This document shows positions 18,501 to 28,750 of a stretch of DNA of 60,000 nucleotides, piece by piece. Position 1 is the stretch's first letter; every line of letters starts with the position of its first letter. Under the pieces are notes generated by a model. It did no database searches and was not told where the DNA came from. It was given only the letters and a program-made list of their open reading frames with translations. The stretch covers positions 15,206,533 to 15,266,532 of the forward strand of contig CM055098.1 of NCBI GenBank assembly GCA_029204225.1, in the 5' to 3' direction. The position numbers and the translations under genes are program-made. The DNA is from Diphasiastrum complanatum (Eukaryota > Streptophyta > Lycopodiopsida > Lycopodiales > Lycopodiaceae).

Positions 18501-20948
18501 AGGCCAAGAGATGTGTGCTAGCAAGATGAAAAGATTCCGGCATGAAGAGGGCTAGTGGTATGGGACATTGGTTATCATTGGAGGCTTAACTGGGCATGAC
18601 GGTGTCGGTAATTGCAGTGCATGAGGGTGAGTTGGCAATGACTCTATGGCTGGCAGGTGACAGTGCATTTGTCACACATTTTGGGTGCGTGGTTGACCTT
18701 ATAGCTATCGGCGGATCTTGGGAGTTGAAACAGTTGGTATTTTAGCACTCTTCTATATGTAAGTAGCTCATGCTTTCCTTGGGCTTTATATCAGTCAACA
18801 AGTGATAGGCTTTCTTTATTTGGTAAAATTAAGAATATAGCAACAATTTCATGCACACTTTTAAGTCACCATTCAAATTCAAGACACAGGGATATTTGGC
18901 TTATTACAAAATGTTTGTGGTCCTCCATAAGTTGAGCATTCCATCTGGCGCATCTGCAACTTCCAGGAATGGGGTCATTTTTAACATTATGTAATTCGCT
19001 GAGACTTTTGGATATCTGTAGTAGGATATCTGCTTTCTTAAAATCATATAGAGCACTTGACTTGATCTTAAATAGTACCTTTCTGGAATACTTTTGAGCT
19101 TGCAGTAGTCCGATGGAGCTTTTGCCTTTTCGTTTTTCTCTTCTCAAAACTGAGGTATACAAGCCTTAGAACATTGACAATGAGTATTATTCTGCTGCCT
19201 CCATAGTCAAGCATATATGTAAGATAAGTAGCTTTTGGAGTTACTTGCTTGAGTAAACTGTACTCTGGAAATGCATTTAATCAGGCGCCAACCCCGTGGG
19301 CAGCCCGGGTGGATTTTTTGTGTATTTTATCACCTCAAATTCCTGATTGTTGGAAGTTGGAACCCAGCATGTTGTTTGTGATTTTTTAAAATTGTATGTG
19401 TGCATGAGAGCCCTTTTTTATGTTTTACAGCTTCATCTATGCTTATTATTATGGCTCGACTCTGCAACCTCAAAGTGTTGTTGTAAAATTAAGTTAATTT
19501 TTCTGCTGTGCAGTTGAATTTGATTATAGTGGGAGTTACCTAGCCATTGCGGGATCGGATATCAGGTTTCACCTCCCCCCTGATAAAAAAACAGAAATCG
19601 TCTATGCACCCTTGATTTATTTTGTGCTGGATCTTTAATGGTTGCCTTGCAATAACCTTCAATAGCTTCTTAGCGGGCAATGAAAATCTCAAACATAATT
19701 TCTATTTTTGTTGCATGTATGAATGTTTTTCATTCAAAATTTTCATTGAAAGATTGAGAGACATCCGTTTATGAAACCATTCATTAGCATGCTTTTACAG
19801 GTAAAAGTTGTAGCACCAAGCTAGAGCTTTCTTAATTCACTCAACTGGATCTGATTTCAGGCCTTTGATAATACACTATGTAACAAAGCTTCATCCCACA
19901 AAGGAAGAACGCAATATGAATGATGAGACTAGTTTTCAACCGATGAGTCTTGGAAAGGTTATTTACTAGTTACTGAGCTATGGGATCTGGAAGCTCCATC
20001 TCAACTATAGGATGAAAGAACAGATGATCTGTGTATGAAACGTATTCTTCACATGAGAATATGCACTTAAAAAATCAATTGAGGTGCATTTGCTGATTCG
20101 TAGCAGCCTCATTAATTGACCTGATATGTACCGTCTCATGCGAGCCCAAGTTAAGGTTGTATAGAAAAAACTGGGTAGTTCCCCTTTTTTCGCTGAGCAG
20201 ACACCTAAGAGAATGATCTGTGACCTTCTAAAGTCTCCTTGTGGATATAGTTTCGATAAACATGGGGGATTGGGATGGGCATCTAATAAAGAAGCATACA
20301 GTATGTCCATCATCAGTCTGGGTCCGAAACGGGGGTGCTAGGGATTATTTTGAGGACTATGCTAACAAGTTTTCGATGGTTGTTTTGCAGAATTTATCAG
20401 GTTGCTAGTGTAAAGCAGGAATGGAACACAATCAAAGTCTTGCCAGATTTGTCTGGAACAGGTTTTTGCTACACACTCTCATCATTGAGTGACTTTTGTA
20501 TATCTCTGGGCTAGTCAAAGTAGATAGAGATTTAGGCCTGCAAGTTTTGTATACCTTCCAATATTGAAATTTGTATATTCTGGAAGACAATTTTGATTGT
20601 CAAATATTACTTTGTCATCTGAAGATAGTTTTCATTATTCTGAGGTTTTTTGGTTGTTGAACCTTTACGTAGCAGAGTTCTTGTGAGTGCTATTAAGTTT
20701 ATACAGATAGCTATTACCAAGAGCAGTATCTTGGTAAAACTGGGTCAATCATCTACAAGTCATGCAGCACATTTTCTTTGAACAAATTCAATATTTCAGC
20801 TTTTAACTTCGGCATTTTCTCACTTGCATATTTTGTAGGCAAAGTTTCTGCTATTCGGTTTGGGCCTGATGCCTCTTATCTAGCAGTTGGTACTAATGAT
20901 CGGAACTTAAGGATATTGGGAGCCCCAACGTCATTGTCTGATTCATAG
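6520..20948 (+). CDS. PRP19: PRP19/MAC3-like pre-mRNA-processing factor 19, WD40 C-terminal part (join of eight exons)
   Basis: Join 6520-6594, 6840-6944, 7152-7268, 7425-7502, 12157-12253, 19514-19565, 20391-20461, 20839-20948: 705 nt in one continuous frame, about 234 residues ending at TAG 20946-20948. PRP19 (MAC3A/B in Arabidopsis) is a U-box ubiquitin ligase of the NineTeen/MOS4-associated complex that acts in spliceosome activation in the nucleus. Its C-terminal WD40 propeller binds partners and substrates. The window holds about the last five blades, with hallmarks [87 protein letters not shown] and [14 protein letters not shown]. These match the plant protein in order. The U-box, coiled coil and first blades must lie left of the window, across an intron longer than 6.5 kb. 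There is no stop or frameshift, and the splice sites are good except for one GC donor. The gene looks intact despite at least five TE insertions in its introns. Confidence 0.92.
6840..6944 (+). CDS. PRP19: PRP19 exon b
   Basis: 35 codons, [13 protein letters not shown] to SGLCLAQ, one WD repeat. Acceptor CTCAG ends at 6839; donor GTTTTG begins at 6945. Phase 0 at both ends. Intron before it 245 bp, after it 207 bp. Confidence 0.9.
7152..7268 (+). CDS. PRP19: PRP19 exon c
   Basis: 39 codons, [19 protein letters not shown] to WDVKSQ. Acceptor GGTCAG ends at 7151. The donor that keeps the conserved SQ/ANVAKF junction is GCATGT (7269-7274), a GC rather than GT donor. The next GT, at 7272-7273, would add 4 nt and break the frame. 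Confidence 0.88.
7425..7502 (+). CDS. PRP19: PRP19 exon d
   Basis: 26 codons, [18 protein letters not shown] to ENGYFLA. Acceptor CATAG ends at 7424; donor GTAAGT at 7503 is perfect consensus. Phase 0. The following intron is 4654 bp and contains the hAT relic and the TRIM-like element. Confidence 0.9.
7503..8429. other. Intron sequence, no gene recognised
   Basis: Start of the 4.65-kb PRP19 intron. Sequence from about 8260 may already be degenerate hAT N-terminal region, but I see no firm motif before about 8430. Short frames at 7971-8325 on both strands have no recognisable domain. Confidence 0.5.
8430..9190 (+). pseudogene. hAT-type (DUF659) transposase relic
   Basis: Translated in drifting frames, this plus-strand stretch shows three separated hallmarks of plant hAT transposases in the correct order. 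First comes an [20 protein letters not shown] block continuing into EAGPGFKV (about 8480-8570). Then comes [17 protein letters not shown] (about 8950-9000), which resembles the family's GTIFLKSVDAS segment. Last comes VVQVIIDN...[11 protein letters not shown] (about 9035-9175), corresponding to VVQVVTDN...AHCLDLMLEDIG. Multiple frameshifts and stops show long decay. No terminal inverted repeats or 8-bp target duplication were found. The TRIM-like element begins 90 bp downstream, possibly inside the same relic. Confidence 0.65.
9280..9715 (-). repeat. 3' LTR of the TRIM-like element
   Basis: Left direct repeat, with TG...CA ends, containing a (GAA)n tract near 9330-9360. Compared with the right copy it lacks about 20 bp near 9460-9470 and carries scattered substitutions. 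Confidence 0.85.
9716..11134. other. Non-coding interior of the TRIM-like element
   Basis: No gag, protease, integrase or RT motif in six frames. Short phrases such as AAAATCAGCAAG and GGGCGCC recur (for example near 10920, 10960 and 11047). The small minus-strand frames at 9838-10401 have no recognisable domain. Confidence 0.6.
11135..11146 (-). other. Primer-binding site (initiator tRNA-Met type)
   Basis: Reverse complement TGGTATCAAAGC abuts the 5' LTR and differs by one base from the common plant TGGTATCAGAGC site. Confidence 0.8.
11147..11591 (-). repeat. 5' LTR of the TRIM-like element
   Basis: Right direct repeat, with a (GAA)n tract at 11200-11219. Its outer (minus-strand) start reads TGTTAGAAATAATAAATG, a common Copia LTR opening. 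Confidence 0.85.
11592..12156. other. Rest of PRP19 intron, unassigned
   Basis: Between the TRIM-like element and the acceptor GTGCAG at 12151-12156. I see no coding or repeat signature. Confidence 0.5.
12157..12253 (+). CDS. PRP19: PRP19 exon e
   Basis: [18 protein letters not shown] and the following residues; 97 nt, ends in phase 1 at ...PTNT/G. Acceptor TGCAG ends at 12156; donor GTATGC at 12254. The next intron is 7260 bp, the largest complete one here. Confidence 0.9.
12254..12757. other. Start of the 7.3-kb PRP19 intron, unassigned
   Basis: AT-rich sequence between exon e and the 3' LTR of the Copia relic. No coding or repeat signature recognised. Confidence 0.45.
12758..13151 (-). 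repeat. 3' LTR of the RT-less Copia
   Basis: Homologous to 15456-15695 in the shared part. On the minus strand it starts TGCAAGGAATTTATTG, and the purine run AAGGGGGAGT (reverse complement of about 13159-13168) lies just upstream as polypurine tract. The outer boundary at 12758 is approximate. Confidence 0.65.
13230..13460 (-). pseudogene. Copia RNase H C-terminal part
   Basis: Minus-strand translation gives [16 protein letters not shown], resembling the Copia ATxIYCDNQSCIALSK block, then [20 protein letters not shown], resembling the REKVxxGxIKLxYCPT end of the domain, with a stop in between. It lies directly against the integrase remnant with no RT in between. Confidence 0.7.
13547..13966 (-). 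pseudogene. Copia integrase core
   Basis: [20 protein letters not shown] (second catalytic region), then [18 protein letters not shown] and [14 protein letters not shown] are plain Copia integrase blocks. The glutamate expected after NGV (NGVAER type) is replaced by lysine-cysteine, so the DDE triad is broken. The upstream part ([10 protein letters not shown]; 13918-14148) is in another frame. Confidence 0.85.
13967..14560 (-). pseudogene. Copia protease and GAG-pre-integrase remnant
   Basis: Minus-strand reading shows LNSGPPSHM (degenerate LDSGASSHM protease motif, about 14415-14445), [20 protein letters not shown] (about 14265-14325), and further along [10 protein letters not shown] (about 14085-14115). 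Stops and shifts separate the blocks. Confidence 0.7.
14640..15440 (-). pseudogene. Copia gag (UBN2) remnant
   Basis: Minus strand: [20 protein letters not shown] (about 15340-15410) is the UBN2 gag opening, [18 protein letters not shown] (about 14940-15000) is its later block, and [12 protein letters not shown] (about 14720-14760) is a decayed zinc knuckle. The frame is broken repeatedly. Confidence 0.7.
15456..15695 (-). repeat. 5' LTR of the RT-less Copia (truncated)
   Basis: Shares with 12758-13151 the segments around GACAATGAGTTGC and CAATCACCAAGAG. Homology fades near 15695, so the outer end is missing or too diverged. Confidence 0.6.
15696..15844. other. Unassigned intronic DNA
   Basis: Short stretch between two TE remnants with no recognisable motif. 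Confidence 0.4.
15845..16490 (-). mobile_element. Doubly deleted fragment of the G1 Gypsy family
   Basis: On the minus strand an open frame (16123-16482) starts with an aspartic protease block ([18 protein letters not shown]). After about 85 codons it jumps into [11 protein letters not shown] and [11 protein letters not shown], the RNase H entry that G1 has at 1985-2065. After FEN it jumps again to the 3' tail seen in G1 at about 3760-3990 (shared GGGGGTGGTACCCTATGAGTCACTCAG in two pieces). Most of RT, RNase H and integrase are therefore absent. It retains the protease that G1 itself lacks. Confidence 0.82.
16495..18280 (+). mobile_element. Chromodomain Ty3/Gypsy relic (no integrase core)
   Basis: Plus strand, many frames: RT with [36 protein letters not shown] and [10 protein letters not shown] (about 16765-17095); connection region [21 protein letters not shown] (17281-17370); RNase H pieces ETDTSNHAV and [15 protein letters not shown] (17540-17700). 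A jump follows to the integrase C-terminus ([38 protein letters not shown]; 17820-18050) and a chromodomain ([19 protein letters not shown]; about 18150-18215). AGGGGAGGG at 18268-18276 is a plausible polypurine tract, so a 3' LTR may start near 18280. I found no matching 5' LTR. Confidence 0.82.
18281..19513. other. Rest of the 7.3-kb PRP19 intron; possible 3' LTR, then unassigned
   Basis: The first ~450 bp could be the 3' LTR of the preceding chromodomain element, judged only by the polypurine tract before it. The minus-strand frame at 18866-19162 has no recognisable domain. The stretch ends in acceptor GTGCAG. Confidence 0.4.
19514..19565 (+). CDS. PRP19: PRP19 exon f
   Basis: 52 nt, (V)[17 protein letters not shown]; enters in phase 1 and leaves in phase 2. 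Acceptor TGCAG ends at 19513; donor GTTTCA at 19566. Confidence 0.9.
20391..20461 (+). CDS. PRP19: PRP19 exon g
   Basis: 71 nt, [20 protein letters not shown] and SGT/G. Acceptor TTTTGCAG ends at 20390; donor GTTTTT at 20462. Phase 2 in, phase 1 out. Confidence 0.9.
20839..20948 (+). CDS. PRP19: PRP19 terminal coding exon
   Basis: 110 nt, (G)[17 protein letters not shown] through [17 protein letters not shown], then TAG at 20946-20948. Acceptor TTTTGTAG ends at 20838. The bases right after the stop are GTACAT, a possible donor for a 3' UTR intron ending at CTTTACAG 21245. Confidence 0.9.
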
Positions 20949-23900
20949 GTACATTAACAGGTGATCAAAGCTGATTGAATAGAGTTGCACACAAAGTTCT
21001 GTGAATCAGGCTTCTCAAGCACAAATGTGGAAAAAAGTTACATTTTTTATCTAAATGTTTGTGTTTTTCTTTCATGTGGAAAAGGATCTAGCATAGCGCA
21101 TTTTCATCGTCATTTAAATGTACAATGTGCATTAGGAAGCCATATCTAGATATTTATAAAATTTAGGTATTTAGTCTCATGGAAATGCATACTTAGAAGA
21201 GCTATTATCTGCCAGCTTGTAATCTTCTGTTTGGTTGCTTTACAGAATAAAGGATGTCGACATGGAATCTATCCTTTTTGGGACTTCTGTCCAACTGGCT
21301 TCATCTTCATTTGGCTTTTGTGCAATTGAAGAGTCATCTTACAATTGGAGCTTCAGGGTTAGTTTTCACAAAGGAAAATTCGGATAATGATGAGTTTCTC
21401 AGCGAAGATCCTAAGGATATGAATAGCTATTTTTCTACAGAAAGCTGTTTTGAGTTTCTCAAAATAAAATGTTGGTTTCATTCTGCAGATGTAAGGAAAT
21501 TGCAAATCTTCCATCACACTTTGTAAAAAATTATAGTTTTTGAGGCCTGTTTGAGAGGGATAAGTTTCTTGAACGATCGAGGGCTTCTTGAGCCAATATC
21601 ATTTATCCTTATCTTCCATTTGTCAGAATGGCTGAAGATAGTTTTTGTACCTTCAGATACTCTGATAAGGCATGAAGATGGTCACATTTAGTTGCATTGA
21701 TGTATTCGTGATGGCCATAAGCTTGACATGTGTTGTTTCTTCCTTCAGTTATTCTTAGTATCCAGAGCTTGCTTTCCTTTCCCTCTACATGAAAAATGGA
21801 ATGATTCAGCTTTACTACTAAGCATGAAGTTGCAAGAACACGAGCAAGTATCGAACACTACCCTGAGTGTTTGCGTCCAGTTGTGGTCTTGAACTTATCA
21901 GAAAGAAAATAATATCTTGATTTAGCTGTATTTTTCTGGTTTTCTGCAGCAATGCTATGTCTGATCTGTGAATTGTAGATTATTTTTTTTGGATGGTTAA
22001 AAGATAACATTGTCAGTTCTTAATATGAAGTTTGTCAAATGTGAACTACACCAGTAAACTTGAAGCATTACTAAATCAGAATTCAGCTATATGTAGTGGT
22101 TGTGTCATGAAACAATGGCAGGCATTAGAATATAAATAATCATGGCAGGCATCATCTAAAGTCATAATGGGTCTCTAACTGAAACTTTGTAAAACCAAAT
22201 AAATTTCCCAAATAATTGTAATAGTGGAGTATTTACATCTGGACCTGTATTCAATTTCCTCACCTACACTCTTTGTTTTCTATCAACCCAATTTGGTTTT
22301 TTATAGATGAGGAAGACATACCCACCTTCTGCTTATGACAGACTTTTAAAACGCTTGATTTTAAAATGCTTGCTGTCAAAATCTATCATGAATCATTCAT
22401 TCTTATTCATTTTCGTCCTATTTGTTGATGTGCTCACCAAAAATGGAAAAAAAGAAAGGAAAACTTTTTTGAAAAGGGGCTCATATTAGCAAGGTTGTTT
22501 GTTACATGTACCAATGTCCAGACTTAAATAGTGGATTCTGTCCATTATATATCTACCATAACCTCCACAATAAAAGATTGGTACATGCATTTGCTGTATT
22601 TTCATGAAAGTTGTTCAAAGCCTTTGGTTTCCATATTTACCATCATCATGCTAGGGGGTCCCCCCGGAGCTCTTCCCTAGTGAGTACATAGAAATGAGCA
22701 ATGAGAGTAAGACTCTTAATGATGATTCCATTGCCTTGCATGAATTTTGCCTGAACTTGATGCTCCACTATAACACATAGTTTCATCTTCTTTCAACTTA
22801 TCCATGAACAATTTTGTCCCCTTCCATAACTTTTGATTGACCTTCAGCCACAAACAATTTTATCCCCTTCCATGTGACTTTCATTTGACCTTCCACTGCC
22901 CACCAGCATATTACAAAAACAAAATCTTAACTGTGGCTAATCATGACCATGTATCTTTGGTAGCTTTGAAGAATTTTCATGCCTATTAACATCTACTGTA
23001 CCTACGGGGAAAGCCACGAAATTTAACTTCCAAGGCACTACACTCTAAATCAACCTGCAAGGTTGGATTTTATGATGAAATCACATAAAAAAAGGGGTAG
23101 AGAGAAAACATTTCACCATGCTCATCAAGAGTATCATCTCTATTAGGACAATTCTTTGAACATTAAAGACCCCTCTCTTCAAAAGAAAATCTGCGCTGAA
23201 TCTGTTTTGAAGGTGCACAACAAGTCTGTAGAAGAAACGAACAAGGCAAAATGGAAAAATTCATACAAAGCAAATCATGTGATAAATGGAAGATTGGAGT
23301 CTCAATTATCATACACGGAAGCTCCAAGGAAAGTTGTAGTCGAGGTGGAAATGACTATCACAAAAGTTCTCTCTGCGCCCATCTTAAAATAGAGAATGAA
23401 TGAAATTTCATAGCTAGAAGAACAATCAAACAATATGATTATAGTCACAAAGAGAAAATATAAGGTCTACTAGAAAATATTGAGAGCTCAAAAAGCTTAC
23501 ATTTCCGTTTGTACATCAAACAAAATCATCAAAGACACATACTAGCTAGTTCTTTCACATGTTTAGACAAAAACACAAATTTTGTTTTTACATGTTTCAA
23601 ATGTTTCAAGTGTCAATTTGAATCCTTACCTAAATGTATGTTATCTCCGAGTTTGGTAGAATAAAAGTATATGAAATATTGAACACCTGAATCTTCTTAG
23701 AGAAGGTTCCAATCTCCTAAAAGATTGTCGGTTTTCATTCATTTGTTAATATTGTAACAATGGTGGACATATCACGAGAGTGCATAAAGAAAGTAAAAGG
23801 TCTAAAGAGTAGAGGAGTTGCACATGCCAAATGATAGGAATTGAAAAAGAGAGGATGTGACAGAGGGGATGAGAAGAGCACGGGAAGAAAGGTATCTCTA

Positions 23901-24085
23901 AGAGCAAAGAAGTTGACAAGGAAATGTGGGAACTTGAATATGTCAGGATTAGTGGACAATGTTTGATACTTGACATACGAGCTACCTCCCACACGATGTT
24001 TGCAATTGCCTCTTTTCATTATACAAAACTTTATAGCTAAAAGAGAAGTGATATGTGGAGTCGAGGGCAATTGAAGCTCTTGGAA
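20949..24085. other. PRP19 3' UTR and downstream DNA, no other gene recognised
   Basis: The PRP19 transcript end must lie here. AATAAA at 21246-21251 directly follows a good acceptor-like CTTTACAG, and another AATAAA is at about 22570. Small open frames (21254-21526, 22307-22489, 23156-23392 plus; 23735-24070 minus) have no domain I know. Confidence 0.45.
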
Positions 24086-24089
24086 CTAG

Positions 24090-24500
24090 AATTGGTTACA
24101 TGGCACGATCAAAAGAGAGGAAAGAGGTATGTATGATGTCTTGCATGTCTTGGGCTTAGCCAAAAACTTGCTCTATGTTAGCAAGATGACATTCATGGGG
24201 GTTCAAGTCAGACTGGAAAGATTGGAATGCCAAATGATGTTAAGGGGAGTAATCCTAGCAATATATACGAGGAAGTAGGTGAGGGCTCTTTTGACTAAAA
24301 GGAGTGGTCACAAACAAGCACATAGCCTACGTCATTGTATCCAAGACCAACAACATTTAATTTAACATAAGAGATTGGGCACAGAAATTGCTAGACATCA
24401 TGTGGAAAGGGGGCTTGGCCAATAGGATATATCATGATGACAACACAAAAAGTCATATTGTATGTGCAAGCCACATAGAGAACCACTCAAGAAAGTGGTG
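24090..24500 (+). pseudogene. Copia protease / pre-integrase relic
   Basis: Plus-strand translation gives VYDVLHVLGLAKNLLYVSKM and GVQVRLERLECQMM (about 24130-24245), which resembles the Copia VPGLAKNLLSVSKLxDxGVQV block after the protease. A weaker HKRLG-like pre-integrase trace follows to about 24490. There are stops throughout and no LTR was found. Confidence 0.6.
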
Positions 24501-25957
24501 TGAATTTGGACCCAAACAGTTCTTTAGGTAATGCACACATATGTATGTGACCTTCGTAAATGGAGTCACTATGCCATTCAACATATTTAGGTTTGTTGAT
24601 TGGTGATTGCATTAGGAAAAATTATATATATCTTTTAAGAACCCAAGACCAAATGAGAGACAAATTTCAAGAGTTTGAAAAGATGGTAGAAGCACAAATT
24701 GAGCAAATGCTGGCAGATGCCCAACAAAGATTTCAAACATTGACAACAACATATTTATCTCCTATTGCTTTTCTACTATTTTGAAGTTTATCAAAGAATA
24801 AGAGTCAATTTGTGGATTTCGTTAAATTATATAAATAAAGTCAGCCACCACTTTATGGTGTATTTTGTACTTTTATAACAAAAAATGTGCTTTAATACGA
24901 AATAGATTTTATATATGTGATTTTGATGTACTACATTATTAAATGCTAGATGCCAACGTGAGAAATCTGACAACAGTAAAAGAAAAGCAAGCTACCTTAG
25001 AATCTAAAATTTGGATACTTGCCAATATTTGTGTCACATAGTTTTACAAAAAAAGGCCCGAGTATGGTAGGAAGGTTTTCATGTGTTTCATAATCATATG
25101 TTTCTTGTGTGCTATTTTCATGTGCAGTGATGTATTAATCAAGTGATACGTTCTAGCATTAGTGTTTGTGGATAAACTTGATTTGTTGGTGGTCAAAATG
25201 TGATAAGAGAAAATCAATATCTCAAACTCATTCCATTTCTCCACATTATGCTATTAGTTTTCCATTTTGGCAATGGATATTAGGCTCTTTATGTAGGTAG
25301 GAATTCCAATACCCTTTTGAAAAAAAATAAAAAATAATAATAGAGACCTAGTGGGCTTTAAGATCCCTTAAAGTGCCATTATAATACTTTTGTTTGGGTT
25401 CATTACCCTATCTCTAGTGTCCCTTCTTGTCAATAATTCCCCTAATAAGGTGTAATAAGTAATCACCTCAATGGAGACAATTTCCTGTAACCATCACCTT
25501 TCTCATTGGATCAATCTCATACTACATCCAACTATATTCATCATAAATATTTTCCAGTCCTTTTAACCACCAGATCTATACGTTATCTTAGATAATTTCT
25601 AAGGCCCAAATGATTAGGTGACGCCTTTCGGCATTGCCATTGGAGAAAGTGCCTTTGAGTAAAATAGTTACTTTTCAAGGTTCTTGCTTTTGCTCTTCTT
25701 CTTCTTGTTTGATATTGCCAATAGGTTGTTACAACTAGTAGTCATGTTTTTTGTTTAGTTATTGAGGCTAAAATTTTCCATTTTAGTGATTTGTCATTTG
25801 TCATTGTTTGTGTCTGGCGTTCTAAAAGTGGTTGTCATAGACTTTTCGTATCAAACTCATTGCATCAAAGAGTTTTTACATTATTTGAGAAAAACTTAGA
25901 TATTTTTCATAATGTTGGCATCCCAAAAAATCTTGGGCTACGCACGGACATGCGCAT

Positions 25958-25958
<1 letters not shown>
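24501..25958. other. Unassigned DNA
   Basis: AT-rich. The frame at 24560-24784 includes a short amphipathic stretch (DKFQEFEKMVEAQIEQML) but no recognisable domain. No LTR or inverted-repeat pair noticed. Confidence 0.4.

Positions 25959-26008
<50 letters not shown>
25959..26008. repeat. (CA)25 microsatellite
   Basis: 50 bp of uninterrupted CA dinucleotides, preceded by alternating purine/pyrimidine CGCATG. Confidence 0.97.
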
Positions 26009-26011
<3 letters not shown>

Positions 26012-27534
26012 TTTAACTTGCCATCTTCAGACTTGTGAATGCAAGAAGTCCATATTTTTCACATCGACAACCCAATTTTGGTATTTAATGTCTACCTTCA
26101 ATCCCATTGATTTCTATTTGTATTTACTATTGTTGAATTGATCATGATTGTGAAGATCTCATTTGAGTGAAATTAGAGCACTTAAAGTATACAACATGAG
26201 AAATTGCAAACATATCACATAAGGGTTTCTGCACCAGATCTCTTGCATTAGGGTTTTTTTTTTATCTAGGTCATTTCAGCTTATTGATAACATGGCATAA
26301 GTACCATTCATCGTTTATTACGCTCACAAAAATTTGTGAAAAGTACAGTACTAAGGACCATAAATGGATCTTTGAATGATCCACAAGGTGATTGTATGCT
26401 TGTTAAACAATCTATCAGAAACTAGTCATCAGAAAACAAGATCTAGTTTAGCAGCTTGATAGGAAACAAGTAGAGACAATCAAAGCATTGATCAATTAGT
26501 ATAATCCAACTCCAAACGTGTGGAAATAAGGCTGTAGTACGGCCTGTAGACAGTGTTTACAAAGTGCCAAAGCTGGGTTTCATTGGAAAAATAGAGTAAT
26601 CACCATACAATGAGAGGAAACTCGAGTTTCTCCTTGAGGCTCCAAAAAGTTTCTATCTTCTCACTATGGAAAATGGGAATACATAGTAAAACACACTTCC
26701 TTTGCAAAGTTAGGTGAAAATCCAGCATGTAATAAGGAAGTAGACTCCACTTTCTTGCCCTAATGTGAAAACCCTAGCCTAGATCCAAGAGTCATGCTTG
26801 GTAGGTGCATGGTAGGTACAAATCTCATCATAAATCATGGTCTAGGTCCTACAAAGTAGAAATCACTACCAAATAAAGACAACTACTCCTCTTGACTCGT
26901 GGTAACCTACTTTAGGTGTGTATGTACAAGTGGCACTTTGGCCATTGAAGTAACCAACAAACAATATTGACAAAATGTACAATATTCTACATGGCTAGAT
27001 TTGCCAATGTAGGCAATTTTTCACAATTTCAACCAAGTGTGAATTGCAAGAAGTTATAACTTCACACATTAGAGGTTACCTAAGTGTTAGGTTTATCAAC
27101 AAGGGTGAGAATTCTTATCACTCACTAGAAAAAGAGGAGCGGGTCCCAAACACCCTCCAAATCATTGCAATGTCAAGATTCAACAATGGCATAAATTAGT
27201 GGGCTAAGGGGTAGTTGTTACTGGAGAAGTGCGGATTCATGCGCTATACTTTATCCAAGATATAATAAAAAAGAATGATCTTGCATGATTATATGACATA
27301 TCAACCAAGGAAGAAGCACTTGCAATTTCGGTTCCAAAAAATAAACTATCAAATCTCCATTGAGTCGAAGAGTTTGAAAAAGATCATTGTTTCAAGTGGC
27401 ACAAACCCATTTGGCCACCCACAAAATAAAATAGAATGACCTTTTAAGGTTTTTGGGTACACCCCTAGATGCCTTATTTGACAAAAACTTTTCAAAAGAG
27501 TAGTCAAATGCTTTGAACTCTCATGACATTGAAA
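26009..27534. other. Unassigned DNA
   Basis: No coding motif, LTR end or repeat recognised. The minus-strand frame at 27349-27543 shows no domain. Confidence 0.4.
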
Positions 27535-27720
27535 GAACTGCATTTCTTTGTAGTGGTTGACTATGTTACGAAGGTAATAACAAAAGCAAGAGAGGATTAT
27601 CCAATGAATTGAAGTGCCTTGATATCAGATGAATTTCATAAATTGCTCGAAAGAAAAACAATCGTACACCCCTACCCACATAATAAACTTATGAAAAGCA
27701 AGCTTGCCATTTGAGTTTCT
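27535..27720 (+). pseudogene. Gypsy integrase relic (weak)
   Basis: FVVVDYVTKVITKA, then ALISDEFHKLLER and HPYPHNK, in one frame with a stop, resemble VAVDYVSKWVEA...ALISDEGTHF...TPYHPQTN of Ty3/Gypsy integrases. Much of the core between the blocks is missing. Confidence 0.45.
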
Positions 27721-28717
27721 CGGATGAAGAGGGTCTACGTCAAAGAGGAAGAGAAGGACGAGCTGAGCCTCGAGCTGAGCCCCAAGGAGCAAAAATAAAT
27801 TGAAAGTTGCATTAGGTCAAGTGAAAAAAAGAAAAAAGAGAAAGGGGAACAAGAAAGAACGTCACACAATTGAATAAGCCAGCTTGCTCTTAGTACGAGG
27901 CTCACAAGGCAAATTCCATGGGCCTTTTATGTATCTAGAAGAGGAAGCAACAACAACAAGGCAACAAGCATATGAACCATCAATTCAAAACTACCAAGAG
28001 AGTTTCTTCCCAGGGCAAGCAGTCCTACTTTATATTACATGAGAAAAAGACAAAACATAAAGCACCTACTTCACACGCGACCTTGTGTTTCCACCTAATT
28101 CAGAATTGACCTTTTTAGAATCGACAAGATTGTGGTTCCTAACCAGATTCCCTTTGAAAGAATAAAAAACATTTGTTCAATTTTTTGGTATAATACTAGA
28201 AAAGATCAAATTTAACATATATAATGTCTACAAATGTTTCTAAAACTTATAGATATTTAATTGTTAATGAATACATACATTTGAGACTCCGATGTTGTTT
28301 CTAGAAAAATGAAGCCTAAAGACTAAAACAAGTTAGACTTTAGAGTTCACATAAATTCAAAAAAAAGAATCACAAGTGCACATGACAATGTTGAATGGAG
28401 ATTGGACACAAAATACAAGCTAAACTTGTTAGTATCTACTTCACAAACAATAAACCAAATTTTATGTACTTAGACTGAAAAGCTAAAGCAAATAGCATTA
28501 CAACGAACAATCATCAATGAACAATGAAATATACTATATATAGTGGATAACTAGAGCCTAGTATCAAATTATACACATGTCACACATGATATCAAAATGA
28601 GCTGAATCTTGAATCTTCATGTCATAACTCATGAGTGACTGAGTCAATTATCATGATATTGTAGATGAAAAATGACCTAGATTCGAGACTATGAACTATA
28701 GTATATATCTATGCCCT

Positions 28718-28750
<33 letters not shown>

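Noticed and set aside
18281-18740. Firm 3' LTR call for the chromodomain Gypsy relic
   Set aside because: Only a polypurine tract supports it. No partner LTR or target duplication was found, so it is left as a possibility.
21254-21526. A 90-codon ORF after PRP19 as a separate gene
   Set aside because: It falls in the likely 3' UTR, begins right after an acceptor-like site, and shows no domain or homology I recognise.
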